Of a stretch of 43,185 nucleotides of DNA, positions 1-9,000 are shown one piece after another. The stretch's first letter is position 1. Each line of letters starts with the position of its first letter. Where the stretch lies: positions 1-43,185 of the IMG/VR virus record IMGVR_UViG_3300042864_000422; one strand, written 5' to 3'. The notes under the pieces are model-generated. The model searched no databases. It was not told the DNA's origin and saw only the letters and a program-made list of their open reading frames with translations. This DNA comes from a virus. A program made the position numbers and the translations under genes.

Positions 1-127
1 TCTAAGGTCAGTTTCCCTGCTGGCGAGACTATCACAACCCAAGACGGATGTGATGTAGTTACTGCTGTTGACCATGTTTACATCAGCCGTGGCTGGAGTA
101 AGCGTCCTTTAAAATGGGACTTAAATG
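1..127. repeat. Direct terminal repeat, left copy (circular contig)
   Basis: The first 127 bases are identical to 43059-43185 and the reading frame of a structural gene continues seamlessly across the join. This is what an assembler leaves at the ends of a circular or circularly permuted molecule. It lies inside a coding sequence with no sign of being a packaged terminal repeat, and 127 is a common assembly k-mer length, so I read it as an assembly overlap. Confidence 0.95.
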
Positions 128-1323
128 TCACTATTATAGCCCTGCCTACCACCCCCTCTTCTGGACACCAGTTCCCTAATTGTGAAGGTATGCTTTATTA
201 CGCCAATCGTATGATTGTGCAAGGCAAGTACCACGCTGAGACTAACACGCTTAGAAACTTTGACACAGTTTCGGTCAGCAACTTCCTTGATTTCCAGCAT
301 TGGGATGCGATTGATGCGTTCACGATAAACAACGGAAGCAATGACCAAGTTGTTGGTGTCGCACCTTGGACTCTGAATGAGTTCTTGGTGTTTATGCGTA
401 ACAGCATATTCTATGTGAATGTCGGCAACGACAGATATATATCTGGCGATGGTCTGTCTGCCACATCGTTCATCAAGACGCTTGCCACGGATATCGGTTG
501 CTCTGCCAGAAAGTCTGTCGTACAGGCTGGCGGGGGCGTGTTCTTCCTGTCTGACAATGGCGTATACTTCCTGCAACCACAGCCAGCATCCGCAGAGTCG
601 ATGAAGTTGCTCACGATGTCTGACCCAATTTCGTCTCCTATCGATGATGTCATCCAACGAATCAATCGCAATTACGCTCATCGTGCTGTCGCTACCTATT
701 GGAATAACAGATATTATCTTGCCGTCCCTCTGGATAACTCTGTCGATAACAACGCTGTTCTTGTATATAACTTTATTCTAAAGCAATGGGAGTCTGTTGA
801 TACTTATCCTTCTGGGTTTGATGTGTTTGACTTCGTGATTGCCAAGAAGGACAATCAAAGGCGTATGTATGGAATTGATTCCGACCAAGGTGTCTTTTTA
901 ATGGAGCAACTAAACTGGGATGAATATGGCGTTTCCACAGGTACTCCTATCCTGCCGTTCTATATTCCTACTACGCTTTCCCCTGCTTCGTTTACGCCTA
1001 ATCCTATCACGGCTGTATTAAAGACAAGGCGTTATTCGTTTAACAGCATCGGTGACAAGAGATTCAGCACCGCTGAGACCGAGATGGTTTCTGACGCTGG
1101 CTCTCAGATAGAGACAGTCGCTGAAGTCTTTAACCCCGATATTACGGCTGTTGTAGATACCTTTGGTGCTCAGTTCACGGAAGACTCCGCAAGACGAGTC
1201 GGTCTTCGTAAGATAGGCACAGGCATCCAACTTCAGTACACTTCCAGCAATCTCAGACCTTCTATTCGTTCTGCGTATATCTACGCTACAGTCCAGAAAC
1301 AAACCAACACTTCTAAAACATAA
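1..1323 (+). CDS. Tail nozzle-like structural protein, C-terminal part (gene starts at 42771)
   Basis: This is the 3' part of a gene cut by the linear representation. Frame 1 is open from base 1, and joined with 42771-43058 it gives a 536-residue protein. The N-terminal piece holds the pattern NPSSLPQGIVSQSQNFRLDRGVATVRKG in effect (see the 42771 entry), typical of podoviral proteins at the T7 gp12 position. The body is beta-rich with repeated aromatic strands and no membrane segment, as in beta-propeller nozzle proteins. It stops 2 bases before the tail fibre gene. The ATG at 190 is internal and not the start. The nozzle role rests on synteny and composition. Confidence 0.75.
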   Translation, partial: SKVSFPAGETITTQDGCDVVTAVDHVYISRGWSKRPLKWDLNVTIIALPTTPSSGHQFPNCEGMLYYANRMIVQGKYHAETNTLRNFDTVSVSNFLDFQHWDAIDAFTINNGSNDQVVGVAPWTLNEFLVFMRNSIFYVNVGNDRYISGDGLSATSFIKTLATDIGCSARKSVVQAGGGVFFLSDNGVYFLQPQPASAESMKLLTMSDPISSPIDDVIQRINRNYAHRAVATYWNNRYYLAVPLDNSVDNNAVLVYNFILKQWESVDTYPSGFDVFDFVIAKKDNQRRMYGIDSDQGVFLMEQLNWDEYGVSTGTPILPFYIPTTLSPASFTPNPITAVLKTRRYSFNSIGDKRFSTAETEMVSDAGSQIETVAEVFNPDITAVVDTFGAQFTEDSARRVGLRKIGTGIQLQYTSSNLRPSIRSAYIYATVQKQTNTSKT

Positions 1324-1325
1324 CA

Positions 1326-2126
1326 ATGGCTCAAATTTCCAAAGGCGATACTTTTACGGACGGACAACAGGTGACTGGTGCTCGTCTGAACCAACTCGTA
1401 GATTCCTCCGTCCTGCTTGTCGGTGCTATCACAGACCAGCCCAGCATCACGGCTAACACCCTTGAGGCTACGGATACTACAATCGTCAATGACGCTGGCG
1501 TCCTCAAGGAAGCCACCATCGGTGACTTTCTGAACAGCAATCTGCCAATTACGGCTTCTTCTGTTACCACATCGTCTATTACTGGCGGTGCTGGCGTTGA
1601 CATCGCTGTTACCCCTGCGGCTGGTCAGAAGTTCGATGTCGCTGGTGCATTTGAGGCTAACAGCATCAACTCTACTGGTGCTGTTACTGCTGGAGGCAAT
1701 CTTACAGTTACTGGCACTTCTACTCTTACTGGTGGAATAGCAGGAAATCTTACAGTTGGTGGTCTTGTTACAGGTTCTGGTGCTCCTACAACTGGAGAGC
1801 ATCTTGCAAATAAAACATATGTTGATGGAACAGTCTCTAAGGCGACAAATGGCTCTGTTACGCTACCAAATGGATTAATTATTAAGTGGGGATTTTTTTC
1901 TGGTAATCCTGTATCGTCAAATATAACAACTTCTTTTTCAACTGCTTTTCCTAATTCTTGCGTAAATGTTTCAGTTACGCTTAGTACTGGGTATGCCGCT
2001 ATTCAAGAAGGAAAGGCTTTGTCGCTATGCGTTACATCAAAAACAACATCGCAATTTGTTGTTAATGCTATAGGTTGGAATTCTGCATCTGCTGATGGAT
2101 TTTACTGGATGGCTATTGGATACTAA
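1326..2126 (+). CDS. Tail fibre / receptor-binding protein with gp53-like C-terminal domain
   Basis: A 266-residue virion protein. The first two thirds are Thr/Ser/Gly/Ala-rich repetitive beta sequence (many T-G-T, A-G-G steps), as in trimeric fibre shafts. From about residue 180 the pattern LPNGLIIKWG ... FSTAFPNSC ... DGFYWMAIGY is characteristic of the gp53-like C-terminal fibre domain, which forms the receptor-facing tip. The start ATG follows TAACA with no Shine-Dalgarno sequence. Base composition turns AT-rich from about 1790, just where the tip domain starts, suggesting that the tip was exchanged as a module. It sits directly after the nozzle-like protein, the expected place for a podovirus fibre. 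Confidence 0.8.
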   Translation: MAQISKGDTFTDGQQVTGARLNQLVDSSVLLVGAITDQPSITANTLEATDTTIVNDAGVLKEATIGDFLNSNLPITASSVTTSSITGGAGVDIAVTPAAGQKFDVAGAFEANSINSTGAVTAGGNLTVTGTSTLTGGIAGNLTVGGLVTGSGAPTTGEHLANKTYVDGTVSKATNGSVTLPNGLIIKWGFFSGNPVSSNITTSFSTAFPNSCVNVSVTLSTGYAAIQEGKALSLCVTSKTTSQFVVNAIGWNSASADGFYWMAIGY

Positions 2127-2127
2127 T

Positions 2128-2541
2128 ATGCTTTTATCTAACCTCAAGTCCTTTGTCCAGACGCACCGAAGCAAGGGGCGTGGAGAGGCTTTCGGCTTTG
2201 ATGACATCACCACGGAGACCTACCTTAAGTGGGCGTTCTCGCACGACTACCTTATACTTCAAACAAGGGACAGCGAGATTACAGGGATAGCCATCATATA
2301 CCCTGTCAAGGACACCTCCAGCGATGACGCTATCTGCACCTTTAACTACAAGATTCCCAGAGACAAAGAGCATTTATACGCTATTTGTATTATGGATATG
2401 ATTTCGCTCGATTCAGAATCAACGAAAAACATTGTCAAAGACTTTAAAATCCGTTACCCGCATTGGGACTGCTGTAAGAAGTGGGCTTTGCGGTTCGGTA
2501 ATCTCAAAGAAATAACCAACCAATATATCAACCTTTTATAA
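2128..2541 (+). CDS. Small virion-assembly protein at the T7 gp13 position
   Basis: A 137-residue protein starting at ATG 2128, one base after the fibre stop codon; an in-frame ATG at 2095 lies inside the fibre gene and is rejected. It sits between the fibre and the Gln/Ala-rich ejection protein, the place of T7 internal protein A (gp13, about 138 residues), and the length matches. The sequence has an alternating beta/alpha pattern (ITGIAIIYPV, then HLYAICIMDMISL, then a Trp/Cys-rich tail with WDCCKKWALRFG) that could be an acetyltransferase-like fold. I see no catalytic signature. The assignment rests on position and size. Confidence 0.6.
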   Translation: MLLSNLKSFVQTHRSKGRGEAFGFDDITTETYLKWAFSHDYLILQTRDSEITGIAIIYPVKDTSSDDAICTFNYKIPRDKEHLYAICIMDMISLDSESTKNIVKDFKIRYPHWDCCKKWALRFGNLKEITNQYINLL

Positions 2542-2543
2542 CA

Positions 2544-3551
2544 ATGGGAAGAACAAAGAAAGTCACAGCCCCTACTCCTAGAGACTACAAACAGGAGATG
2601 ATGGACTCTCTGAACGCACAGGCGGCTATCCAGCCCCGTCTGCTTGAATTAGAGCGTCAGTACGCACCTCAATGGCAACAGTTGCAGAGCGAGAACCAGA
2701 TTCGTGGTATGCAGTTAATGCAGGATGCGTATGGTCAGACCATGCCCCGTTCTGCTCAGTTGACTCAGCAGTACGCTGAGGGTATGCAACCTGCCTTTGC
2801 CAGCATAGGCACATCGGCTAGAAACGCCTACAATGCCACGCTAGACCCCTCTGTTAGCGGTCTGATGGGTATGCTGGGTCAACAGTCTGCCGCTGACCTC
2901 GCCAGAGGCACAGCCCTTTCCCCCGAAGAACAGAAGCAGTCTGAACAAGCGGCTCGTATCGCTATGGCGGCTAGAGGTCTTTCTGGCAACCAAGCGGTTG
3001 CTCAAGAAGTGCTTAACAATTATAACCTAGGTAGAGCCAGACAAAATGAAGCCCGACAGTTCGCTGGTAGCGTCTATGGTATGGGTCAACAGGCGGCTCA
3101 ACAGGCTATGGGTATGTACGGCAATACAATGCTTGGTGCGGCTCAAGCGTACTCTCCTGCGTCTATGTATGGCTTAACAGCCCAAATGAACCAAGGTCTT
3201 GGTGCTCAACTCTTCCAGCCCGAATCCCAGTACAACGCTGGTCTTATCACGGCTAACCGCAAGGAACAGATGGATGCGGCTATTGCAAATGCACAGGCTA
3301 GTAACGCCAAGCAACTTGGCATTATCAATGCTGTTGGCAAGATTGCTAGTTCGGCTGTGGGTGGTATGGATTTCGGTGGTTTCGGTGGTGGCGGTGGAGG
3401 CGGTAGTAGCGGTATTCAAGCCACAGTAAGTGGCGGTGTAAACTATGCAACACCCATGTCTTATTTTAATCAAGGTTGGACTCCTTCTGCTCCAAACTTA
3501 ATTAAGCCGATGACCCCCACGCAAGTTACTAACTTCTGGAGTGGAAAATAA
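2544..3551 (+). CDS. Internal virion (ejection) protein, T7 gp14-like
   Basis: A 335-residue protein very rich in Gln, Ala, Met and Gly, with long predicted helices, a glycine run near residue 280 (GGFGGGGGGGSSG) and a Pro/Thr-rich tail. This composition and its place just before a coiled-coil protein and a giant C-terminal ejection protein match podoviral internal virion protein B (T7 gp14), which enters the host envelope to form the DNA channel. The ATG is 2 bases after the previous stop in the context TATAACAATG, without a Shine-Dalgarno sequence. Confidence 0.65.
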   Translation: MGRTKKVTAPTPRDYKQEMMDSLNAQAAIQPRLLELERQYAPQWQQLQSENQIRGMQLMQDAYGQTMPRSAQLTQQYAEGMQPAFASIGTSARNAYNATLDPSVSGLMGMLGQQSAADLARGTALSPEEQKQSEQAARIAMAARGLSGNQAVAQEVLNNYNLGRARQNEARQFAGSVYGMGQQAAQQAMGMYGNTMLGAAQAYSPASMYGLTAQMNQGLGAQLFQPESQYNAGLITANRKEQMDAAIANAQASNAKQLGIINAVGKIASSAVGGMDFGGFGGGGGGGSSGIQATVSGGVNYATPMSYFNQGWTPSAPNLIKPMTPTQVTNFWSGK

Positions 3552-3567
3552 TTTAATTTTATAATTT

Positions 3568-5997
3568 ATGGCTTCTCCCTTTCAACGATACACAGGTGGC
3601 ATTGAGGCTTCTACTGGAAACCTCGTCCCTGCTTATAGCCAAATGGCAGAGCAGACCATCAAAGCCTATTCTAGTTTTGGTGAAAATATAGCCGAAGGCA
3701 TAAAAACTTATAACGAAAATTCGCAAAAATCTGAGGCGGCTAACGCTAAGATTCAGATGCTTGGTCAAGCCTACGCTGACAAGATAGCCATGTACAGCAA
3801 AGACCCAGAGATTGCCCAATCTGGTATCCTTGATAGTTTGATGGCTAAGGCTAAGATGCTTCAAGACGCACCCACCAAGGGTCTCAGTCAGCGAGTGATG
3901 ATTGCACACGAAGCGGAGACATCCCTTTCTGGTTTCGGAAACCAACTGCAAGAATGGTCGTTCCTCAGAGGTCGAGAAATGGAGCGAGTCACGCAACAAG
4001 GGCTTGACCAATTTGCTGGTGTCAAAACAGTCACAGACCCTAAGTTTACAAGAGAACTTAAATTAGACCCTAATAAGTCTTTACAACAGAATAAAGCCGA
4101 TGCATTGGCTTATCTAAACAAGGTCAGACAACTTAATCCTAAACTTGAGGGTAGCGATGAAGACTTCCTTGCCAGCGTTTTAAGCGGTTATGAGCAGACT
4201 GCTTCCAAGGCTGACTCTAGTCTTATCCCTGCGGCTGTCACTAGTTCCATTCTTGAGCAAATTGCGGCTGACAAACGACTGATTAAAAGTAATAAGGAGT
4301 CTCAAAAGACAGGTCTTATCGAGGACTTCCTAGCCAGAGGCAAGCAGTCTTCTAGGGCTGACTTTGAAAAGACCAACACAGCGGCAAGCGATGTTCTTAT
4401 TCCAAAAGCAGAAGCACCACAGGGGGTTGTTCCTGCTGGAATAACTGCTCCGTCTAGAGTTAGAAAACCTGTTTCTATTGAAGAAGCCAAAGCCGCTGGA
4501 GAAAAGGCTATTTCTCTTCAAAAAGACATTAATGCTCTTTTTGGAACAAGAAAGAACCTTGAGCCTTACGAGCAAAAAAGAAAAGATAAGATGCTTGCGG
4601 AAATTAAGTCTCTTAAGGAAACAGCCTCATCTGCTGGCGGCACATTTGCTGAAGCGTCTGCGGCTACGCAGATGACTGGAATTAACAAGGTCAGAACAAA
4701 GATTCAATCCATTGCTGACAAGTCTGAAATACAATATCTTTCAAAACTACAAGAAGAACTTCAGTCTGGTGGTTATATTGGATTCTTAGATAGAATGGCT
4801 CAATACGGACTTGGAGATGAAAAACTTCTCAAAGAAACAGAGGCTGGAATTTATTCCGACCCTATTTCTAGAACTGTTCCACAAAAAGCCATTGTTAAAG
4901 AACTTGCTAATATTGATAAGAGAAGGTCTGAACTAGATACTTTCGTTTCTAAACTTAGAGGAATTCAAGACTTGGGACTCACAGAAAGCGGTGCAGATAT
5001 TCTTCCAGACAGAAAACTTGCCATTCAAAAACTTCTCAAAGAAAGAATTGATGCACTTTCTAAGCCTAGAGCAGAGCCAGAAAAAGTTACACCCGAAAAG
5101 ATTAGAGAAATGGCTGGAAATGTTGTTGGAGCAAAGCCAGTTGCTCCACAAAAGCCTACAGTTCCCGTTCTTGAAGTCGGTGATGTCGTCCTTGGTAGCG
5201 TCACGGAAGAGCAGAGACTTGGAGTCAGAGAACGCCAAAAACAGGTCGCTGACTTTGTTACCAGCCGTATGGGTGCAATCGACCCAAATGACCCAGAGCG
5301 TAAGCGGAGACTGCCTGTCGCTGGCTTTGAGAAATTCTACCAGAGCCTTGTTCCAGAATCTGAAATTCGTGAATTCACAACAGATAGTGGAATCAGAATG
5401 TTACACGCTAACGGAAAATGGGAACAAATTAAGGCATCTCAGCCTATGACTCCCGCTGAAATGCGTAAGGCTAATCTCGGAGTCTTTGGCAAACAAACAG
5501 CAGACGGCAGACTTGTTCCGTCTGAGTTTATTCCAGACTCTGGCGTGTTTATCGGAGGCTTGTTTAATGGTTCTGATTCGGCTGTTGATAAGTATCAAGA
5601 GGAAATGCCTAAACTTATTGACGCAAAGAGAGGCATTAAGGAACTGAGGCGTATAAATGACCTTGTTGGTGAATCATTGATGCCTACAGAACGAGGCAAG
5701 GCGTTGGTTGAAGAAATGAACCTTTCTGCCATGCTCAGAACTGACATCGTTGGCGTTGGTACAGTTTCTAACTACGAACAAAAACTGATTAAGGATGTTA
5801 CTGAGAACGCTGTTAACTTCTTCTCTCTTGAAGCCAAGGATAGAGCCATCTTAATCGCTCTTGCTGAACGAGTTGACAGGCGTATCAAGAATCTATCTGC
5901 GGCTCATGGCTTGACAGTTATAATTAAAGATGACACAGGTGGTAACAAGTACCAAGCCCTTCGTGAGCAATATCTGAGGGAAAAGGGAATACTATAA
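3568..5997 (+). CDS. Internal virion (ejection) protein, T7 gp15-like
   Basis: An 809-residue, Lys/Glu/Ala-rich, mostly helical protein. The first about 180 residues resemble the N-terminal parts of podoviral internal virion protein C, and coiled-coil stretches rich in K, E and L fill residues about 300-510. No enzymatic motif is visible. Order and size (T7 gp15 is about 750 residues) support an ejectosome tube component between the gp14-like and giant gp16-like proteins. The middle (about 4480-5150) is richer in A and T and in AGA codons than its flanks, hinting at mosaic ancestry. The start is ATAATTTATGG, with no Shine-Dalgarno sequence. Confidence 0.65.
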   Translation: MASPFQRYTGGIEASTGNLVPAYSQMAEQTIKAYSSFGENIAEGIKTYNENSQKSEAANAKIQMLGQAYADKIAMYSKDPEIAQSGILDSLMAKAKMLQDAPTKGLSQRVMIAHEAETSLSGFGNQLQEWSFLRGREMERVTQQGLDQFAGVKTVTDPKFTRELKLDPNKSLQQNKADALAYLNKVRQLNPKLEGSDEDFLASVLSGYEQTASKADSSLIPAAVTSSILEQIAADKRLIKSNKESQKTGLIEDFLARGKQSSRADFEKTNTAASDVLIPKAEAPQGVVPAGITAPSRVRKPVSIEEAKAAGEKAISLQKDINALFGTRKNLEPYEQKRKDKMLAEIKSLKETASSAGGTFAEASAATQMTGINKVRTKIQSIADKSEIQYLSKLQEELQSGGYIGFLDRMAQYGLGDEKLLKETEAGIYSDPISRTVPQKAIVKELANIDKRRSELDTFVSKLRGIQDLGLTESGADILPDRKLAIQKLLKERIDALSKPRAEPEKVTPEKIREMAGNVVGAKPVAPQKPTVPVLEVGDVVLGSVTEEQRLGVRERQKQVADFVTSRMGAIDPNDPERKRRLPVAGFEKFYQSLVPESEIREFTTDSGIRMLHANGKWEQIKASQPMTPAEMRKANLGVFGKQTADGRLVPSEFIPDSGVFIGGLFNGSDSAVDKYQEEMPKLIDAKRGIKELRRINDLVGESLMPTERGKALVEEMNLSAMLRTDIVGVGTVSNYEQKLIKDVTENAVNFFSLEAKDRAILIALAERVDRRIKNLSAAHGLTVIIKDDTGGNKYQALREQYLREKGIL

Positions 5998-6001
5998 TTT
6001 T

Positions 6002-9000
6002 ATGGCTGAACTTTACGAATCCCCCAAGCAGTATATTTCCCTTGGAGGGCAATCTGGAACTGCATCTGATGCACCTCCCAGCATCGAAAGCATCATAGAT
6101 AGCCTTCCTGCGGACGAAAGGGAAGAGGCGTTAAAGTATATTACAGCCCCTCCTACTGGTGAGGAAGTAGCAAGAGCAATGGCTCAGAAGAACGCCAATG
6201 GCGAACTGATGGACATGACATTAGACCAATACAGACTGTTCAAGGCTCATCAAAAATCTAAGGAAACAGATGTCATCGGCACGATTGGCGAGGCGGCTAG
6301 CACAGTATTTGACGAGATTTTTAAGGCGGCTGGGTCTATCTATGACAAGCCCGTAGACTCGATGAAGAAACTTACGCCCTCTGTAATCGAGGCGTTTGCC
6401 CAAGGCACAAGAAACCTCTATGGAATGGCGGCTCAGTCTGCCGACCCTACTAGCGTATTCTTCCGAATGAAGAACGCCTTGTTAGCCAATGGCGATGACG
6501 AGGCGGCTGAGTACCAGCAGTTCATGGAGGCTCAAGCCTTCAATCTGCATTCGATGCGTCTGATGACTGGTCAAGATACCCTTGTCATGGACAAAGATGT
6601 CATCAACCCAGAGATGACACAGGTGATGTCCTACATCGCTGACCCTACCCTGTTTATCCCGTTCGGTGGGATTGCGGCTAAGGGTGCTACGATGATTGGC
6701 ATGGGCGAGAAGTTGGCTATGGCTTCTGCCCGTACTGCGGCTATCAAGCGTGGCATTATGGGTGGTGTTCTCAAGTGGGGCGTTGGTGCTCCCATTGAGT
6801 TCATGGGTACTGCCGTCAGAAATACGATTGATTATGGCTTAGAGCGTAGTGCCAAGGCTTTCGAGACTGTATCTGGTATCTCTGCCGCTGAGGTCAAGAC
6901 AACCGCACAGATGTACGGATGGACTTCTGCGACTGCGGCTATGACAGGTGCTACAATTCCCCTTCCTATTGTCGGGGATGTCGCTGGTGCGATGGTCGGC
7001 TCTACTACCGCCCGTGGCGTTGGTGAGGCTATCAGTATGTTTGGTGAGCAGATGCAAAAGCAGAAGAACACAGGTCGTGGCGTTCTTGGCTATGCTGGAC
7101 AGGCTCTTAGAGACACCAAGAAACAAGGCATCGTTCTCTCTAAACACGCCCAAGGACTGCTTAAGATTATTGAGGCTGTTGACCCGTTCTTCGCCTATGC
7201 CGATGAAATTACCTCTGGTGCTTTTCAAGGTGCGGCTATCGGTGGCGGTCTAGGTTATCTTGCTGGCGGTGAAGAAGGCATGGCTGGCGGTATCGGCTCT
7301 GGCATGGCACTCGGTGCTGTCGGTGCTGGTGCTGGCAGGCTTACCTCTGACATCACAGGCAACACGAAGATGGAGCAGATTGCCATCCAGCGTAAGTTGG
7401 TCATCGAAGGACTCAAGGACGCTGGCAATGAAAACCATGTGGCTCTTGAGGCTATGGCTATTGCGGCTGAGGCTACTGGAGATAGACGATTCCAAGCCCA
7501 GATTGATGGTATCATCGCTGGTCTGGATGTCGTGAACCCCGATGCGGTCATCAAGGCGTTTAACGAGAAAGGTTACGCTGAAGCGTTAACTAGCCAAGGA
7601 ATTGACCCCAGCACGGGCAAACTCAGAGAGAAGTCCAGAATCTTCCCCGAAATCGGAGACAGAAGAACCATCGCTGATGTCCTCGGCATCCTCAGAGACA
7701 ACGGAGGCAACTTCGCTGGAGACCCTGCTGGCTTTGAGAAGGCTATCACAACCGAAGCCAGATACAAGAAACTGAAGCCCGTCTGGGAGCGTCTGGATGA
7801 CAACGCCAAGGCTGTCCTGCTCAAGCAGATTAAGGAAAACAGCAACCCCGATTTCATCAAGTCCCTCAAGGGCAGACAGGTAAACGCTCACTTCGGTGAC
7901 CTCGCCTATGCCGAAAGATTGGCTGAGATGATTAACACCCTTAACCAGAAGAACGCTAATCTCGTCTCTGGTAAGATTGCTGAGACCCTCAAGGCTGAGA
8001 CACGCTCCGACAAGAAACTGACCCGCAGAGGTCAGATGCTTAAGGAGAAACTCCAAGCGGACGGATACATCGACAAGGATGGCACAATCAGAAAGTCTCG
8101 CAACATGGATGTCGAAGAGACGCTTCAATCGTTTGACGCTTCCGCTGGTTGGACTAAGCGTAGGAACTCTACTGGTCAGACTGAAATCTACATCAACCTA
8201 GATAAGTTCATGGCTAAGGGCAATCGTGAGTCGATGCCCCACGAACTCTTCCACTCCGTGATGAGAGACTCTGTGTTCGCTAAGGACTACTCCGACAGAC
8301 TCATCCAGAAACTTGTCGGCACATTTGACCCTCAGACTGGCAAGATGCTTGAGAAGGCTGTCGTTGACCCGACCCAACTCCAGAAGTTCATGGAAGGCTA
8401 TATCAACAGCGTCCATAGAAACCAAAGCGAAGAATTCCGTAAACGCAAGATTGATGAACTCAAGGGTTCTATCGAGGAATACAAGAAGCGTAACGACCCT
8501 AATCGTGTCGCTGACACTACCCAGACACCGCTTGAGCATCTAGTTGAGGAGTTCGGTGCTTACTATTTTGCCAAGTTCGTGATGGACAAGCCCGTGGACT
8601 TCCTGTTCAGAGGTGGCGAATACAGCGGACTCAGAGCCGTCTTTGAGACCTCCAAGGAGTCGTTCCTCGACTTCTGGAAGGCTAAGATTGGCAAGAACAA
8701 CCCGTCCGTCAATTTCGACAACATCGAGGGATATGCCCTGTCCAGAGGATTTGGCAAAGACGGCAAGAGAGCCAAGGTAACAGCCCTAGACCTCTTGATG
8801 CAGGACATGATTCGGATGCAGTCTAACATCAACAAGGGTGGCAAGTTCGACATCAGCAACCTCTCCCCCGATGCCCGTAAGCAGTTCATCCAGACGCATG
8901 GTCTGCGTGGACAGGGCTTTGAGACCATCGACAAGGCTGGCAACTTAAAGAAGCCTAAACTCCGCAGATACACAGCCGAAGAAATCCGACAGGGCAAGGA

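Noticed and set aside
121-681. Leftward 186-codon frame
   Set aside because: Shadow of the nozzle gene; low-complexity, basic product with no plausible start context.
190-1323. ATG 190 as start of the first gene
   Set aside because: The frame is open from base 1 and joins in register with 42771-43058 through the terminal repeat, so 190 is internal.
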